59,455 bases of DNA from assembly GCA_015863185.1 (NCBI GenBank), contig JACBXP010000014.1:1-59455 (forward strand), read 5' to 3'. The DNA comes from Aerococcaceae bacterium DSM 111020. GTDB taxonomy: Bacteria > Bacillota > Bacilli > Lactobacillales > Aerococcaceae. Below, piece after piece: positions 1 through 10,877 of the stretch; the first letter of the stretch is position 1; the number at the start of each line of letters is the position of its first letter. Under the pieces are notes generated by a model. It was given only the letters and a program-made list of their open reading frames with translations. It was not told the DNA's origin and did no database searches. Position numbers and translations under genes: made by a program.

Positions 1-13
1 CGCAACGTTATCT

Positions 14-43
14 AATATAACATCACCGTCTCAAAGTTGTCAA
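14..43 (-). promoter_or_regulatory. Leftward promoter P2 of a tandem pair
   Basis: On the minus strand a perfect TTGACA -35 (38-43) is followed after 18 bases by a TATATT -10 (14-19). It points off the left edge. With the similar promoter 80 bases upstream it forms the kind of tandem array typical of rRNA or other stable-RNA operons in Firmicutes. The gene it serves is outside the window, so that identity is inference. Confidence 0.6.
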
Positions 44-95
44 GCACTTTTTGAAATTATTTCAAAAATATGACGGCCTCTTGGCGACAAGTAAT

Positions 96-125
96 AATAT
101 ACCATGGGTGAAATTAAAAAGTCAA
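96..125 (-). promoter_or_regulatory. Leftward promoter P1 of a tandem pair
   Basis: On the minus strand TTGACT (120-125) and TATATT (96-101) are separated by 18 bases. The -10 hexamer and spacing are the same as in the second promoter downstream. No coding start lies between the two promoters, so both feed the same transcript leaving the window to the left. Confidence 0.5.
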
Positions 126-182
126 CAAAAATATTATATTTTATGATTTTTTAGTTATTTAGTATTAGGAGGTGTTATTACG

Positions 183-851
183 GTGTTTTATTTCATATTT
201 GGAACAATTTTCGGCTCAGCATCTTATTGCTTCTTTTCTAACAAATCAAATTTTAATCATTTTCTTTATCAACGCTCCACGTGTGACCATTGCAAACATA
301 CTTTGCAATGGAATGATTTAATACCTATTTTTTCTTATTGCTTCTGCTTAGGGCGTTGTAAATATTGTCACTCTCCCATAGGATATAAATATTTATTTTT
401 AGAATTATTAATGGGTTGTATATTTTTGTATGCTCTTCCACATTTATTTTCCGATTATTTCTATTTTTTTCCTTCTTTTATTATTATATGCTTAATGATC
501 GTCAGTGACATTCACAATTTTTATGTTTCTGATAAGTTACAGATTCTATTATTCGGCACTTTCTTTTTTTATGTTTTAGTATCAGGGCACACTATTCATT
601 TTTTATCTTCTATATTAATACTTATCATCTTACTATCATTACAATTATTATTGCCAGGTTCTTTAGGTGGTGCTGATATAAAATTTATGACTATTATATG
701 TTTGTTGCTGCCATTAGTTCAAATACCCTTATTTATTTTTATCAGTTCTTTATTAGGTTTATTTTCAATATTGTTACTGAGAATTAAGATATTACCTTTT
801 ATTCCTTATCTAGCAATTAGTTTTTTTATTATATTTTTCCAATTAAATTAG
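183..851 (+). CDS. comC: Prepilin leader peptidase (ComC/PilD family, A24)
   Basis: Membrane aspartic peptidase expected to cleave type IV pilin-like leader peptides, in Firmicutes those of the ComG competence pseudopilins. The 222-residue protein has the family layout. A cytoplasmic N-terminal loop carries two CxxC pairs (about residues 33-36 and 59-62). Several hydrophobic helices follow, with one catalytic Asp in MIVSDIHN (about 109) and the second in GGADIKF (about 161), the latter standing in for the usual GxGD. The start is GTG, chosen because AGGAGGTG lies 8 bases upstream and there is no better in-frame ATG. It stands alone, convergent with rpoC, and no pilin genes are in the window. 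Competence rather than another secretion role is inferred from the family. Confidence 0.85.
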   Translation: MFYFIFGTIFGSASYCFFSNKSNFNHFLYQRSTCDHCKHTLQWNDLIPIFSYCFCLGRCKYCHSPIGYKYLFLELLMGCIFLYALPHLFSDYFYFFPSFIIICLMIVSDIHNFYVSDKLQILLFGTFFFYVLVSGHTIHFLSSILILIILLSLQLLLPGSLGGADIKFMTIICLLLPLVQIPLFIFISSLLGLFSILLLRIKILPFIPYLAISFFIIFFQLN

Positions 852-870
852 TTATTCTAACAATATAAAA

Positions 871-914
871 AGCACAATCAATTTCGGTAATTGAATACCT
901 TTATTGATTGTGCT
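871..914. terminator. Bidirectional intrinsic terminator, comC/rpoC
   Basis: A 12-bp perfect stem (AGCACAATCAAT paired with ATTGATTGTGCT) is followed by CTTTTT on the plus strand and by TTTTAT on the minus strand. It therefore serves both convergent genes. Confidence 0.85.
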
Positions 915-971
915 CTTTTTATTTCAAATGTCTACATTGAAAGAATGTTTTTTAAAGTTCTTCGGATGATA

Positions 972-3900
972 TTATTGTTCAACTTTTTCTTCAGATGTTG
1001 TTTCTTCTGTTGCAGAAGTTTCCATATCAGCCGTATTAGTTTCGATATTACGGTAACGTTTCATTCCAGTACCTGCCGGAATTAATTTACCAATAATAAC
1101 ATTTTCTTTCAGACCGATAAGATCATCTCGATCGCCTCGAATAGCAGCATCTGTTAAGACACGCGTTGTTTCTTGGAAGGACGCAGCAGAAATAAATGAT
1201 TTTGTTTCTAAAGCCGCTTTCGTGATACCTAACAGCACTGGTCTAGCTGTTGCAGGAACTTCGCCCGCTTTAATAGCTTCTTCGTTCGCTCTAGCAAAGT
1301 CAGCGATATCCATTAAAGCACCTGGAAGAATTTCGGTTGATGCCGGATCCATAACACGTACTTTTCGTAACATTTGACGAACCATAACTTCGACGTGTTT
1401 ATCACCAATCTCAACCCCTTGGCCACGATAAACCCCTTGAACTTCATCTAACAAGTATTTTTCTACTGTTAAAACATCTGTTACTGCTAATAGTTCTTTA
1501 GGATCAATCGAACCTTCCGTTAATGCTTGACCTCGTTGAACATGGTCACCAACATTAACTTTCAAACGTGCTTGGAAAGGCACATTATATGTTCTTGTAT
1601 CTGTTAAACCAGCGATTGTGATATCTTTTGTGCGGTCAGATTTTTCTTCAATACCTTCCACTTGTCCATCTACCTCAGTAATCGTCGCTTGTCCTTTAGG
1701 GTTCCGTGCTTCAAATATTTCTTGAATACGTGGTAACCCTTGGGTGATATCTCCACCACCAGCAACTCCTCCTGTATGGAATGTACGCATCGTTAATTGT
1801 GTCCCAGGTTCCCCAATGGATTGTGCTGCGATGGTTCCGACAGCTTCTCCTACTTCTACTTCCGCACCTGTCGCTAAGTTTACTCCATAGCAGTGACGAC
1901 AAACCCCATGGTTTGTATCACAAGTAAATACAGATCGGATAGTTACTTCTTCAATACCTGCTTGAACAATCTGAACAGCAATATCTTCGGTAATCAATTC
2001 ATTTGTACCAATAATGACCTCACCTGTCTCAGGATGGTGAACTGTTCTCTGTGTATAACGTCCAATGAGTCGTTCTTCTAAAGATTCTGTCACACTATTA
2101 CCATCCATAATCGCTCGAACAGCAACACCTTTATCAGTACCACAGTCATCTTCTCGTACAATAACGTCTTGTGCCACGTCGACAAGACGACGTGTTAAGT
2201 AACCAGAATCGGCTGTCTTAAGCGCAGTATCTGTCATCCCTTTACGTGCACCATGGGTTGAAATAAACATTTCTTGAACATTTAAACCTTCACGGAAATT
2301 TGACGTTATAGGTAATTCAATAATACGTCCAGATGGTGCCGCCATATTTCCACGCATTCCTGCTAGTTGAGTGAAGTTTGATATATTACCACGAGCCCCT
2401 GAATCTGACATCATATTAATTGGATTCAATGGTGGTAATTCTTCTACTAAATCTGCTTGAATGGCATCTTTGGCTTTTTCCCAAGTGGTAATAACATTTT
2501 GATAACGTTCTTCTTCTGTAATCAAACCACGACGATATTGTTTTGTAATATTTTCGACCCGCTCATGAGCGTCATTAATAATTCCTGGTTTAGATTCTAA
2601 TGTCAGAACATCCGCTACTCCAACTGTAATTCCTGATAAAGTTGAGTATTTATACCCTAAATTCTTCATACGGTCTAACATTTCAGATGTTTCTGTTACT
2701 TTATAACGTTTGAATACTTCCGCAATGATATTACCTAAATGTTTTTTCTTAAAGGAAGGAACGAGAGGCATTTCTTGAATAGCCTTAGGAATATCTGCTC
2801 CTTTTTCTAGGAAATACTTATCTGGTGTTTTATTTAATAAATTCTCATCTGTTGGTTCATTAAGATAAGGGAATTCAGGTGGCATAATTTCATTAAACAG
2901 AACCTTACCAACTGTTGTTACCATTAATTTATCTTTTTGGTTTTCCGTGAACTCTTTGCCTTCTAAAGATTTAGCTGGGATAGCAATTCTGGTATGTAAA
3001 TGAACGTAACCATTTTGATAAGCAATTTCTGCTTCACTTGGACCAGAGAACACAGAACCTTCGCCAACTGCTCCCGATTCCTCTAATGTTAAGTAATAAT
3101 TACCAAGAACCATATCCTGTGATGGTGTAACGACTGGTTTTCCATCCTTTGGATTTAAAATATGTTGCGCAGCTAGCATTAAAACACGTGCTTCAGCCTG
3201 TGCTTCTTCAGATAAAGGAACATGAACTGCCATTTGGTCTCCATCAAAGTCAGCATTATATGCCTCACACACTAATGGATGAAGACGAATAGCTTTCCCT
3301 TCTACTAATACGGGTTCAAATGCTTGAATACCTAAACGGTGGAGTGTTGGTGCTCTGTTTAACAATACCGGGTGTTCACGAATAACATCTTCAACTACCG
3401 ACCAAATGCGGTCGTCAAGCGTTTCAATCATTCGTTTAGCACTTTTAATATTTCCAGCTAATTCGCGTTCAACGAGTTCACGCATAACAAACGGTTTAAA
3501 TAACTCTACTGCCATTTCTTTAGGCAAACCACATTGGTACATTTTTAACGTTGGACCCACAACAATAACTGAACGACCAGAGTAATCCACACGTTTACCT
3601 AATAAATTTTGACGGAAACGACCTTGTTTACCTTTTAGCATATGAGATAAAGATTTTAATGGACGATTACCTGGTCCTGTAACAGCACGTCCGCGTCGAC
3701 CATTGTCAATCAGTGAATCTACTGCCTCTTGGAGCATTCGTTTTTCATTTTGTACGATAATGCTTGGTGCACCTAAATCTAATAATCTTTTCAGACGACT
3801 ATTTCTATTGATAACACGACGATACAAATCATTCAAATCAGAAGTCGCAAAGCGTCCTCCTTCTAACTGAACCATCGGACGTAATTCAGGTGGGATGACC

Positions 3901-4595
3901 GGTAATGCTTCCATAATCATCCATTCTGGTCTGTTTCCTGATTCAACAAATGAATCTAATATCTCAACTCGTCGTACTGCCCGAGTTCTTTTTTGTCCAG
4001 TTGCTGTTTTTAATAAATCGCGTAATTCTGCAACTTCGCTTTCTAAGTCGACTTGTTCTAATAAATCTTTAATCGCTTCAGCACCCATTTTTGCAACAAA
4101 ACGGTTGCCATATTCCCGTCTTTTTTCACGGTATTCTGTTTCAGTCATTAATGATTTGTATTCTAACGGTGTATCACCTGGATCAATGACAATATAGGAC
4201 GCAAAATAAATTACTTCCTCTAACAGACGTGGACTTAGATCTAAGATAAGTCCCATACGACTTGGTATTCCTTTAAAATACCATACATGAGTAACTGGTG
4301 CAGCTAATTCAATATGACCCATTCGTTCTCGACGCACTTTTGAACGCGTTACTTCTACACCACAACGTTCACAGACACGACCTTTGTAGCGAATACGTTT
4401 ATATTTACCACATGAACATTCCCAATCTTTAGATGGGCCGAAAATACGTTCACAAAATAGCCCGTCTTTTTCTGGTTTCAAAGTACGGTAATTGATAGTT
4501 TCTGGTTTTTTCACTTCACCATAAGACCAACTACGGATCTTTTCTGGTGATGCTAAACCAATTTGCATTGATTCAAATGTATTAACATCGATCAA
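972..4595 (-). CDS. rpoC: DNA-directed RNA polymerase beta' subunit
   Basis: Largest catalytic subunit of RNA polymerase. The 1207 residues are full length for Firmicutes. An N-terminal zinc finger ([10 protein letters not shown] with a downstream CERCG) precedes the active-site motif NADFDGDQM at about residue 450, which binds the catalytic Mg2+. The bridge-helix and trigger-loop region ([19 protein letters not shown]) follows, then the second zinc site (CDTN..CRHCYG). Translation appears to begin at TTG, 8 bases after AAGGAGGT; no ATG fits. The gene lies 64 bases downstream of rpoB and is co-transcribed with it. The C-terminus ends in a Glu/Thr-rich tail, as in related species. Confidence 0.98.
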   Translation of the reverse strand: MIDVNTFESMQIGLASPEKIRSWSYGEVKKPETINYRTLKPEKDGLFCERIFGPSKDWECSCGKYKRIRYKGRVCERCGVEVTRSKVRRERMGHIELAAPVTHVWYFKGIPSRMGLILDLSPRLLEEVIYFASYIVIDPGDTPLEYKSLMTETEYREKRREYGNRFVAKMGAEAIKDLLEQVDLESEVAELRDLLKTATGQKRTRAVRRVEILDSFVESGNRPEWMIMEALPVIPPELRPMVQLEGGRFATSDLNDLYRRVINRNSRLKRLLDLGAPSIIVQNEKRMLQEAVDSLIDNGRRGRAVTGPGNRPLKSLSHMLKGKQGRFRQNLLGKRVDYSGRSVIVVGPTLKMYQCGLPKEMAVELFKPFVMRELVERELAGNIKSAKRMIETLDDRIWSVVEDVIREHPVLLNRAPTLHRLGIQAFEPVLVEGKAIRLHPLVCEAYNADFDGDQMAVHVPLSEEAQAEARVLMLAAQHILNPKDGKPVVTPSQDMVLGNYYLTLEESGAVGEGSVFSGPSEAEIAYQNGYVHLHTRIAIPAKSLEGKEFTENQKDKLMVTTVGKVLFNEIMPPEFPYLNEPTDENLLNKTPDKYFLEKGADIPKAIQEMPLVPSFKKKHLGNIIAEVFKRYKVTETSEMLDRMKNLGYKYSTLSGITVGVADVLTLESKPGIINDAHERVENITKQYRRGLITEEERYQNVITTWEKAKDAIQADLVEELPPLNPINMMSDSGARGNISNFTQLAGMRGNMAAPSGRIIELPITSNFREGLNVQEMFISTHGARKGMTDTALKTADSGYLTRRLVDVAQDVIVREDDCGTDKGVAVRAIMDGNSVTESLEERLIGRYTQRTVHHPETGEVIIGTNELITEDIAVQIVQAGIEEVTIRSVFTCDTNHGVCRHCYGVNLATGAEVEVGEAVGTIAAQSIGEPGTQLTMRTFHTGGVAGGGDITQGLPRIQEIFEARNPKGQATITEVDGQVEGIEEKSDRTKDITIAGLTDTRTYNVPFQARLKVNVGDHVQRGQALTEGSIDPKELLAVTDVLTVEKYLLDEVQGVYRGQGVEIGDKHVEVMVRQMLRKVRVMDPASTEILPGALMDIADFARANEEAIKAGEVPATARPVLLGITKAALETKSFISAASFQETTRVLTDAAIRGDRDDLIGLKENVIIGKLIPAGTGMKRYRNIETNTADMETSATEETTSEEKVEQ

Positions 4596-4659
4596 AGGGC
4601 TAACCTCCTTATATATTCATCATCTAGTCATTAAAAAATGACTAGATGATTGCGATACA

Positions 4660-7600
4660 TTACTCTTCAGATTGTTTTTCTGAGGCTGAAACTTCTTGTT
4701 GTTCTTTTTTCTTTTGGTCTTCTTTATATTTTTCTAAAGCATTGAAATTAATTACATCATCTTCATCTTCATCATCTTGTAAATCTATTTCTTGATAATC
4801 TTTATCTAACACTTTGAGATCTAGACCTAATGATTGTAATTCTTTAACCAACACTCTAAATGATTCAGGGACGCCTGGTTTTGGAATAGGCTCACCTTTG
4901 ACGATAGCTTCGTATGTTTTCACACGACCAACGACATCATCTGATTTATAAGTCAGTATCTCTTGCAATGTATAAGAAGCTCCATACGCTTCAAGCGCCC
5001 ACACTTCCATCTCACCAAAACGTTGTCCCCCAAATTGGGCCTTACCACCAAGTGGTTGTTGAGTAACAAGAGAGTAAGGACCCGTTGAACGAGCATGAAT
5101 TTTATCGTCAACCATATGTCCTAATTTAAGCATATACATTACACCTACAGAAACTGGTCGATCAAATGGTTCACCCGTCCGACCATCATATAGAATTGTT
5201 TTAGCATCTTCTGATAGTCCAGCTTCTTTCACAGTATCCCATACATCTTCTTCAGACGCGCCGTCAAATACTGGCGTAGCCATCCGAATATCCATTGTAC
5301 GAGCAGCCATACCTAAGTGTAATTCAAATACTTGACCAATATTCATCCGTGATGGTACCCCTAATGGATTTAACATGATATCCACTGGCGTTCCATCTGG
5401 CAAGAATGGCATATCCTCTTCAGGCACAACAAGAGAGACAACCCCTTTGTTACCATGTCGACCAGCCATTTTATCTCCGACACTAATCTTACGTTTTTGA
5501 ACAATATACACTCGAACAAGCATATTTACTCCTGGCGATAGTTCATCTCCATTTTCACGTGTAAAGACACGCACATCATGAACAATTCCTCCACCACCAT
5601 GTGGAACCCGTAGTGACGTATCACGAACTTCACGTGCTTTCTCACCAAATATTGCATGTAAGAGTCTTTCTTCTGCGGAAAGTTCTGTCACACCTTTGGG
5701 AGTCACTTTTCCTACTAAAATATCTCCATCACGCACTTCCGCACCAATACTGATAATACCTTGGCGATCAAGATATTTTAATGCGTCATCGCTAACATTC
5801 GGAATTTCACGGGTGATTTCCTCTGGACCTAATTTAGTATCTCGTGCTTCTGATTCATACTCTTCAATATGAATAGACGTATAAACATCATCTTTCACTA
5901 AACGTTCCGACATAATAATTGCATCTTCGTAATTATATCCATCCCATGTCATGAAGGCTACTAATGGATTTTGTCCTAAAGCCATCTCACCATTCTCCAT
6001 GGATGGTCCATCTGCTAAAACATCACCTTTTTCAACTGTGTCCCCTAAAGCGACAATCGGTGTTTGATTATAGCAAGTTCCAGCATTTGAGCGTTCGAAT
6101 TTAGTTAAAGGATACGATTCTACATGACCTTCATTATCTTTAACATCAATTCTATTTGCATCCACATAAACTACTTCACCATCTACTTTCGTCAGCAAGG
6201 CTGCACCAGAATCATGAGCAGCTTGATATTCAATTCCTGTACCAACGATTGGTGCTTGTGGCTTAATTAATGGCACTGCTTGACGCTGCATGTTTGCTCC
6301 CATTAACGCACGGTTTGAGTCATCATTCTCAAGGAAAGGAATCGAAGCAGTTGCTACAGACACAACTTGTTTAGGGGATACATCCATAAAGTCAACTTGT
6401 TCTGCTGCAACTTCTAAGTTTTCATCTTTGAAACGCGCCATCACAGTTTCATTAACAAAATGACCTTCTTCCGTTAATCGTGAGTTAGCTTGAGCTACAA
6501 CATATAGATCCTCTTCATCGGCTGTTAGATAATGGATATCTTCTGTAACAGTATTAGTTGCTTTATCAACTTTCCGATAAGGAGTCTCGATAAAACCAAA
6601 TTCATTTATCTTTCCATAAGTAGCAAGAGAGTTAATTAAACCAATATTAGGTCCTTCAGGTGTCTCAATTGGACACATCCGACCATAATGTGAATAATGA
6701 ACGTCACGAACCTCATATCCTGCACGATCTCTTGTTAATCCACCTGGACCTAAGGCTGACAAGCGTCGTTTATGTGTCAATTCACCTAAAGGATTCGACT
6801 GATCCATAAATTGAGACAATTGAGAGGAACCAAAGAACTCTTTGATTGCTGCTACAACAGGTCGGATATTAATAAGTTGTTGAGGCGTCATAGAATTAAC
6901 GTCCTGTAAGGACATTCTTTCACGCACTACACGTTCCATTCGAGAAAGACCAATTCTAAATTGATTTTGTAACAATTCACCAACGGAACGGATACGTCGA
7001 TTACCTAAATGATCGATATCATCTGTTGAGCCAATTCCATAATCTAAGAATAAATAATAGTTAACAGAAGCAATAATATCAGCTGGTGTTAAAGCTTTAT
7101 AGTCTTCAGAAATATTACCATTCCCGATAATGTTAATTGTTTTCTCTCCATCTTTTGGCGAATATACCTTAATTATTTGTAAATCAATCGGTTCTGCGAC
7201 AACTGCTTCTGGCGAAGGATTAATCGTTACTGTATTAATTCCTTTTGTTAAGTATGGCTCTAAAATCTCCATATTGGCAATATCTAATTCTGTTCCTTCA
7301 GAAAGAATCACTTCACCTGTTTCTGGATCAGCTAACGTTTCCGCTAACGTTAAACCACGTAAACGATATTTTAAATCCAGTTTTTTATTTATTTTATAAC
7401 GACCAACAGGAGCTAAATCATAACGTCTCGGATCGAAGAAACGAGCTGTTAATAGATTTCTAGCTGATTCAGCAGTTTTAGGTTCTCCTGGACGGAGTCG
7501 TTCGTAGATATCTTTTAACGCTTCTTCTGTACGTGAATCTGTTACATTTTTGTGAACATCTTTATCTAAAGTTGTTACTAATAGTTCAGATTCTGTTAAG

Positions 7601-8229
7601 AGCTCGATAATCTCATCATCCGTTTCAATTCCTAATGCACGAACCAAACCAGTTAAAGGCATTTTACGCGTCCGGTCAATCCGTGTATACGCTACACCCT
7701 TAGCATCTGTTTCGAACTCTAACCATGCACCACGGTTAGGAATAACGGTTGAAGTGAATGTATGGCGTCCTTTTTTATCAATTTTGTCATGGAAATAAAC
7801 ACTTGGGGAACGAACTAATTGAGAAACAACTACCCGTTCCGCACCATTAATAACGAAGGTCCCCATTTCAGTCATCATTGGAAAATCACCGAAGAATACT
7901 TCTTGCTCTTTTATCTCTCCAGTTTCAGTGTTCACTAAGCGTAAAGTGACGTAAATAGGACGCGAATAATTCGCATCATGACTTCTCGACTCTTTAACAT
8001 CATATTTAGGCTCTTCAAACTTATAATCTACAAAATATAATTCCAATGTTTCAGTATGATCCACAATTGGTGAAATATCTTCAAACATTGTTTTTAGACC
8101 ATCTTCTAAAAACCACTGATATGATTTTGTTTGAATCTCAATTAAATCCGGCATTTCAAGAACTTCTTGAATGCGTGAGTAACTACGTCGTTCTGCTTTT
8201 TTACCATATTTAACAATATGATGATTCAA
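4660..8229 (-). CDS. rpoB: DNA-directed RNA polymerase beta subunit
   Basis: Catalytic beta subunit of RNA polymerase. I place the start at TTG (8229), giving 1189 residues beginning [17 protein letters not shown]. This matches the known N-terminal layout of Bacillus RpoB, which also starts at TTG, and leaves AAAGGGGTG six bases upstream. An earlier GTG at 8238 would overlap that ribosome binding site. The rifampicin-binding region reads [20 protein letters not shown] followed by [10 protein letters not shown], with wild-type residues at the common resistance positions. The C-terminus carries an acidic and Lys/Glu-rich tail. A strong promoter and a structured leader precede it, and rpoC follows in the same operon. 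Confidence 0.98.
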   Translation of the reverse strand: MNHHIVKYGKKAERRSYSRIQEVLEMPDLIEIQTKSYQWFLEDGLKTMFEDISPIVDHTETLELYFVDYKFEEPKYDVKESRSHDANYSRPIYVTLRLVNTETGEIKEQEVFFGDFPMMTEMGTFVINGAERVVVSQLVRSPSVYFHDKIDKKGRHTFTSTVIPNRGAWLEFETDAKGVAYTRIDRTRKMPLTGLVRALGIETDDEIIELLTESELLVTTLDKDVHKNVTDSRTEEALKDIYERLRPGEPKTAESARNLLTARFFDPRRYDLAPVGRYKINKKLDLKYRLRGLTLAETLADPETGEVILSEGTELDIANMEILEPYLTKGINTVTINPSPEAVVAEPIDLQIIKVYSPKDGEKTINIIGNGNISEDYKALTPADIIASVNYYLFLDYGIGSTDDIDHLGNRRIRSVGELLQNQFRIGLSRMERVVRERMSLQDVNSMTPQQLINIRPVVAAIKEFFGSSQLSQFMDQSNPLGELTHKRRLSALGPGGLTRDRAGYEVRDVHYSHYGRMCPIETPEGPNIGLINSLATYGKINEFGFIETPYRKVDKATNTVTEDIHYLTADEEDLYVVAQANSRLTEEGHFVNETVMARFKDENLEVAAEQVDFMDVSPKQVVSVATASIPFLENDDSNRALMGANMQRQAVPLIKPQAPIVGTGIEYQAAHDSGAALLTKVDGEVVYVDANRIDVKDNEGHVESYPLTKFERSNAGTCYNQTPIVALGDTVEKGDVLADGPSMENGEMALGQNPLVAFMTWDGYNYEDAIIMSERLVKDDVYTSIHIEEYESEARDTKLGPEEITREIPNVSDDALKYLDRQGIISIGAEVRDGDILVGKVTPKGVTELSAEERLLHAIFGEKAREVRDTSLRVPHGGGGIVHDVRVFTRENGDELSPGVNMLVRVYIVQKRKISVGDKMAGRHGNKGVVSLVVPEEDMPFLPDGTPVDIMLNPLGVPSRMNIGQVFELHLGMAARTMDIRMATPVFDGASEEDVWDTVKEAGLSEDAKTILYDGRTGEPFDRPVSVGVMYMLKLGHMVDDKIHARSTGPYSLVTQQPLGGKAQFGGQRFGEMEVWALEAYGASYTLQEILTYKSDDVVGRVKTYEAIVKGEPIPKPGVPESFRVLVKELQSLGLDLKVLDKDYQEIDLQDDEDEDDVINFNALEKYKEDQKKKEQQEVSASEKQSEE

Positions 8230-8270
8230 GCCCTTCACCCCTTTATTTTTTTACAAATCGGCCGAAGATT

Positions 8271-8298
8271 ACGATTGCGTTACAAACCTTACAATCGT
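8271..8298 (-). promoter_or_regulatory. Hairpin in the rpoB leader, proximal to the start
   Basis: A 7-bp stem (ACGATTG with CAATCGT) and a 14-base loop lie in the transcribed leader about 40 bases before the rpoB start. It may be part of a structured rpoB leader. It has no U-tract, so it is not a terminator by itself. Confidence 0.45.
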
Positions 8299-8339
8299 TT
8301 AACAAAGTCGCTTTTTCCCTGTTTTTTAGGCAAAAAAAT

Positions 8340-8382
8340 AACAAAAGGCCCGTTCTTCTCTAAGAATCTACGATCTTTTGTT
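8340..8382 (-). promoter_or_regulatory. Terminator-like element in the rpoB leader (possible Lacto-rpoB RNA)
   Basis: On the minus strand AACAAAAG pairs with CTTTTGTT, and inside it ATTCTT pairs with AAGAAC around a 4-base loop. A run rich in T (ATTTTTTTG) follows directly. This is a terminator-shaped element inside the 5' leader of rpoBC, about 60-100 bases after the predicted transcription start, so it could attenuate the operon. A conserved RNA called Lacto-rpoB is known from rpoB leaders of lactic acid bacteria; whether this is that motif needs a covariance-model search. Confidence 0.5.
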
Positions 8383-8452
8383 GACTTATGCTGATTTAAT
8401 CGGACAATATTTCGAATAAATCATTCTTCTTGACTAATCTCTACATCCTTAA

Positions 8453-8481
8453 ATTATATTCTATTATTTATAGCTTGTCAA
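8453..8481 (-). promoter_or_regulatory. Strong sigma-70 promoter of rpoBC
   Basis: On the minus strand consensus TTGACA (8476-8481) and TATAAT (8453-8458) are separated by exactly 17 bases. Transcription would start near 8446, giving a leader of about 215 bases. The rest of the 8239-8643 gap holds that leader and the terminator of the upstream yitT-like gene. Confidence 0.85.
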
Positions 8482-8597
8482 GCACTCAATAGTTTTATAT
8501 CATCATTTTGTCATTCACATCTGATAATGCTTCTCTCTTAAGGTGTAGCCTGCTCAAAAAAAGAAATCTTATTCATGATAGATTATTATATAAAAAA

Positions 8598-8622
8598 TCT
8601 ACCTCTTATTACAAAAGGTAGA
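8598..8622 (-). terminator. Intrinsic terminator of the YitT-family gene
   Basis: Seven-bp stem (TCTACCT with AGGTAGA) followed on the minus strand by TTTTTTA. It lies 22 bases after the stop codon of the membrane-protein gene. Confidence 0.75.
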
Positions 8623-8643
8623 CATCAAGAAAAATTATTTATA

Positions 8644-9309
8644 CTACCATGAATTAACTGACTGTGTACGGCGCATCTCTGGAAAAGAGACGTTTGGTTT
8701 TACTAAGTGTAACTCAAATAGTCCTATGATTAATGAACTGACAATGGTCGTGATAAAAGAAAAGAAAAGTCTCTCAGGAGCAATATATGTCAATGATAGT
8801 AGCAAAACAACTCCATCCGTTAACAAATATGCCATTGAAATATTGCAATTCAACCGTTTTGCAATGACCATTGCTAACGCATCATCTCCACCGGCTGCAC
8901 CACCTTGAGTTACAACTAAACCACATCCCACCCCAATGAAAATTCCACCTAATACCGCTGCAATAAAAGGCTTATTATAAAAGTTGGGCAACAAGGGTCC
9001 TATTAACATAAACAATTTATAAAACGAAGCAAAACTCAATGTAGCTACCGCTGCTTTTTGAAGAAAGACCCATCCCATCATTGAGTAACCGAGAGAATGA
9101 CATAACAAGTCAAGTATTACCGTCATAAATGAAGGATCGAGTTTCAAAACATGATTAGAAAATAATACTAAGCCTAAGACGCCACCTTCTGTTATTTGTG
9201 AAGGCGTATGTACATTAACAATACCAAAAGCCATAATCATTGTCCCCATAATAATAAGAAACAATTGTTTTTTTGTAATAACTATTTTGCTTAGCACATT
9301 GGCTAGCAT
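8644..9309 (-). CDS. YitT/YczE-family integral membrane protein
   Basis: A 221-residue membrane protein of the YitT (DUF161) family, of unknown biochemical function. It has five or six hydrophobic segments and the family's glycine-rich signatures: an early TEGGVLGL segment and a central GVGCGLVVTQGGAAGGDD segment. The C-terminal soluble DUF2179 domain of full-length YitT proteins (about 280 residues) is missing; the protein ends in a short basic tail, so it is the short form. The ATG at 9309 is chosen over an in-frame one 51 bases upstream because GAGGAG precedes it at normal spacing. It stands alone with its own terminator. YczE-like short forms are the other possible subfamily. Confidence 0.8.
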   Translation of the reverse strand: MLANVLSKIVITKKQLFLIIMGTMIMAFGIVNVHTPSQITEGGVLGLVLFSNHVLKLDPSFMTVILDLLCHSLGYSMMGWVFLQKAAVATLSFASFYKLFMLIGPLLPNFYNKPFIAAVLGGIFIGVGCGLVVTQGGAAGGDDALAMVIAKRLNCNISMAYLLTDGVVLLLSLTYIAPERLFFSFITTIVSSLIIGLFELHLVKPNVSFPEMRRTQSVNSW

Positions 9310-9631
9310 ATTTTCACTCCTCAATCTTTTCATCCCTAAAAACTTCAACAACGCAAACAAAATTGCGCGGATATTGAAATATTAAGGTGGTAGTTGATAC
9401 TGATATTTTTAATGTTTTCCTTGTATAGATTCTAAACAACTCATTCTTTCTTACTCTATAAAATACTGCATCAAATCCTAACAGAGTACTTTGTCGTAAA
9501 AAAGTATCAAATAAAACTACTAGTTATGACTAGCAATTACTTAAAATATTTAACGCAAAATATCTTATCATGATTTAGTCAAAAAGCTATTGTAAAGCGT
9601 TTTTAAGAAATTATTTATCAGTTGAAATTTG
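9310..9631. other. Intergenic region between ilvE and the yitT-like gene
   Basis: This 322-base spacer should hold the ilvE terminator and the yitT-like promoter. I see only a short CTAGT/ACTAG hairpin near 9522 and no clear T-tract terminator or consensus promoter. No open frame with a ribosome binding site was found. Confidence 0.4.
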
Positions 9632-10663
9632 TCATTGTATTATTTGAATCCAGCCTTCTGGTGCTTCAATATCACCAAATTGAATACCTACAAGTTCTTC
9701 ATAAAGCGATTGTGTGATGGGACCCGTTTCTTTTTCCGCAGAAAAGAGATGAGTCTTACCTTGATAAGTAATAGAAGAAATAGGTGTAATAACTGCAGCA
9801 GTTCCCATAGCACCAGCTTCAACAAATTGATCTATTTCATCTAAATATACTTCTTTTTCCACGGTTTTTAATCCTAATCTTTTTTCAGCTATCCACAGTA
9901 AAGAATATTTCGTAATACTTGGTAATATAGACGGGGAAGCAGGTGTGACGAATACTTTATCTTTTGTAATTCCAAAGAAATTAGAACTTCCTATTTCTTC
10001 AATTTTTGTATGCGTCGCTGGATCTAAAAAAATAGCATCCGCAAAACCTTGATCTTTTGCTTCTTTACCTGCTAAATAACTAGATGCATAATTTCCACCA
10101 ACTTTTACAGCACCGGTTCCTCTTGGAGCAGCTCGATCATATTCTGAAACCAAGAATGCTTGTGGCAATAAGCCATCTTTAAAATAAGGACCTACTGGTG
10201 TTACGAACACTGAAAATGTGTATTTTTTAGCAGGTTGAACACCGATAATATCCCCTTCACCATATAAAAAAGGACGTATATATAAGGACGCACCGGTACC
10301 ATATGGAGGAACCCAATCTGCATTTGCTTTAACAACTTGATGTATGGCAGCGATAAATTGATCTTCTGGATAAGCTTCCATTAATAATTGTTCGGCTGAT
10401 TTCTTCATTCGTTTGGCATTTTGATCAGGTCTAAATAATTGTATATCCCCTTCTTTTGTTCTATAGGCTTTTAGTCCTTCAAAACATGCCTGTCCATAAT
10501 GTAGTACTGGAGAAGCTTCACTCATCCTAACTGTATTATCTTTGCTTAGTTTTCCTGGCTCCCACTTTCCATTTCTAAACTTCGCTCTAAAGCTCATACC
10601 TGTATCAATATAATTAAACCCTAATGTAGACCAATCAATTGTTTCGGGCGTTTGTTTAGTCAT
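9632..10663 (-). CDS. ilvE: Branched-chain amino acid aminotransferase
   Basis: PLP enzyme of fold type IV that interconverts leucine, isoleucine and valine with their 2-oxo acids, using 2-oxoglutarate/glutamate. The 343-residue length is that of the BCAT II group. The PLP lysine is Lys187 in GTGAVKVGGNYA. The segment SLYIRPFLYGEG and the C-terminal EAGAMGTAAVI are also family signatures. The ATG at 10663 has AGGAGC 6 bases upstream; 14 further in-frame codons upstream lack a binding site. No other branched-chain biosynthesis genes are nearby, so a role in degradation or final transamination is as likely as full biosynthesis. Confidence 0.95.
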   Translation of the reverse strand: MTKQTPETIDWSTLGFNYIDTGMSFRAKFRNGKWEPGKLSKDNTVRMSEASPVLHYGQACFEGLKAYRTKEGDIQLFRPDQNAKRMKKSAEQLLMEAYPEDQFIAAIHQVVKANADWVPPYGTGASLYIRPFLYGEGDIIGVQPAKKYTFSVFVTPVGPYFKDGLLPQAFLVSEYDRAAPRGTGAVKVGGNYASSYLAGKEAKDQGFADAIFLDPATHTKIEEIGSSNFFGITKDKVFVTPASPSILPSITKYSLLWIAEKRLGLKTVEKEVYLDEIDQFVEAGAMGTAAVITPISSITYQGKTHLFSAEKETGPITQSLYEELVGIQFGDIEAPEGWIQIIQ

Positions 10664-10803
10664 ATTATCGCTCCTTATTAAATTCTTTAAAACAATAATA
10701 AGCATTTAATGAGAATTTGTAAATATAATTTAATGAATATTAATAAAATCACTAGATTGGTTAGTATTTTATGATGTGAGTGTGACATATGGATGTTATC
10801 GTT

Positions 10804-10832
10804 TTGTCATTTAAACTATTCTGAAATATGGT
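10804..10832 (+). promoter_or_regulatory. Predicted promoter of the lipoprotein gene
   Basis: TTGTCA (10804-10809) and TATGGT (10827-10832) are separated by 17 bases. This would start transcription about 40 bases before the lipoprotein ATG. Confidence 0.45.
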
Positions 10833-10877
10833 AAACTAAAATAATAAATGAATTTTTATGATATGAAAGGATTAAAT

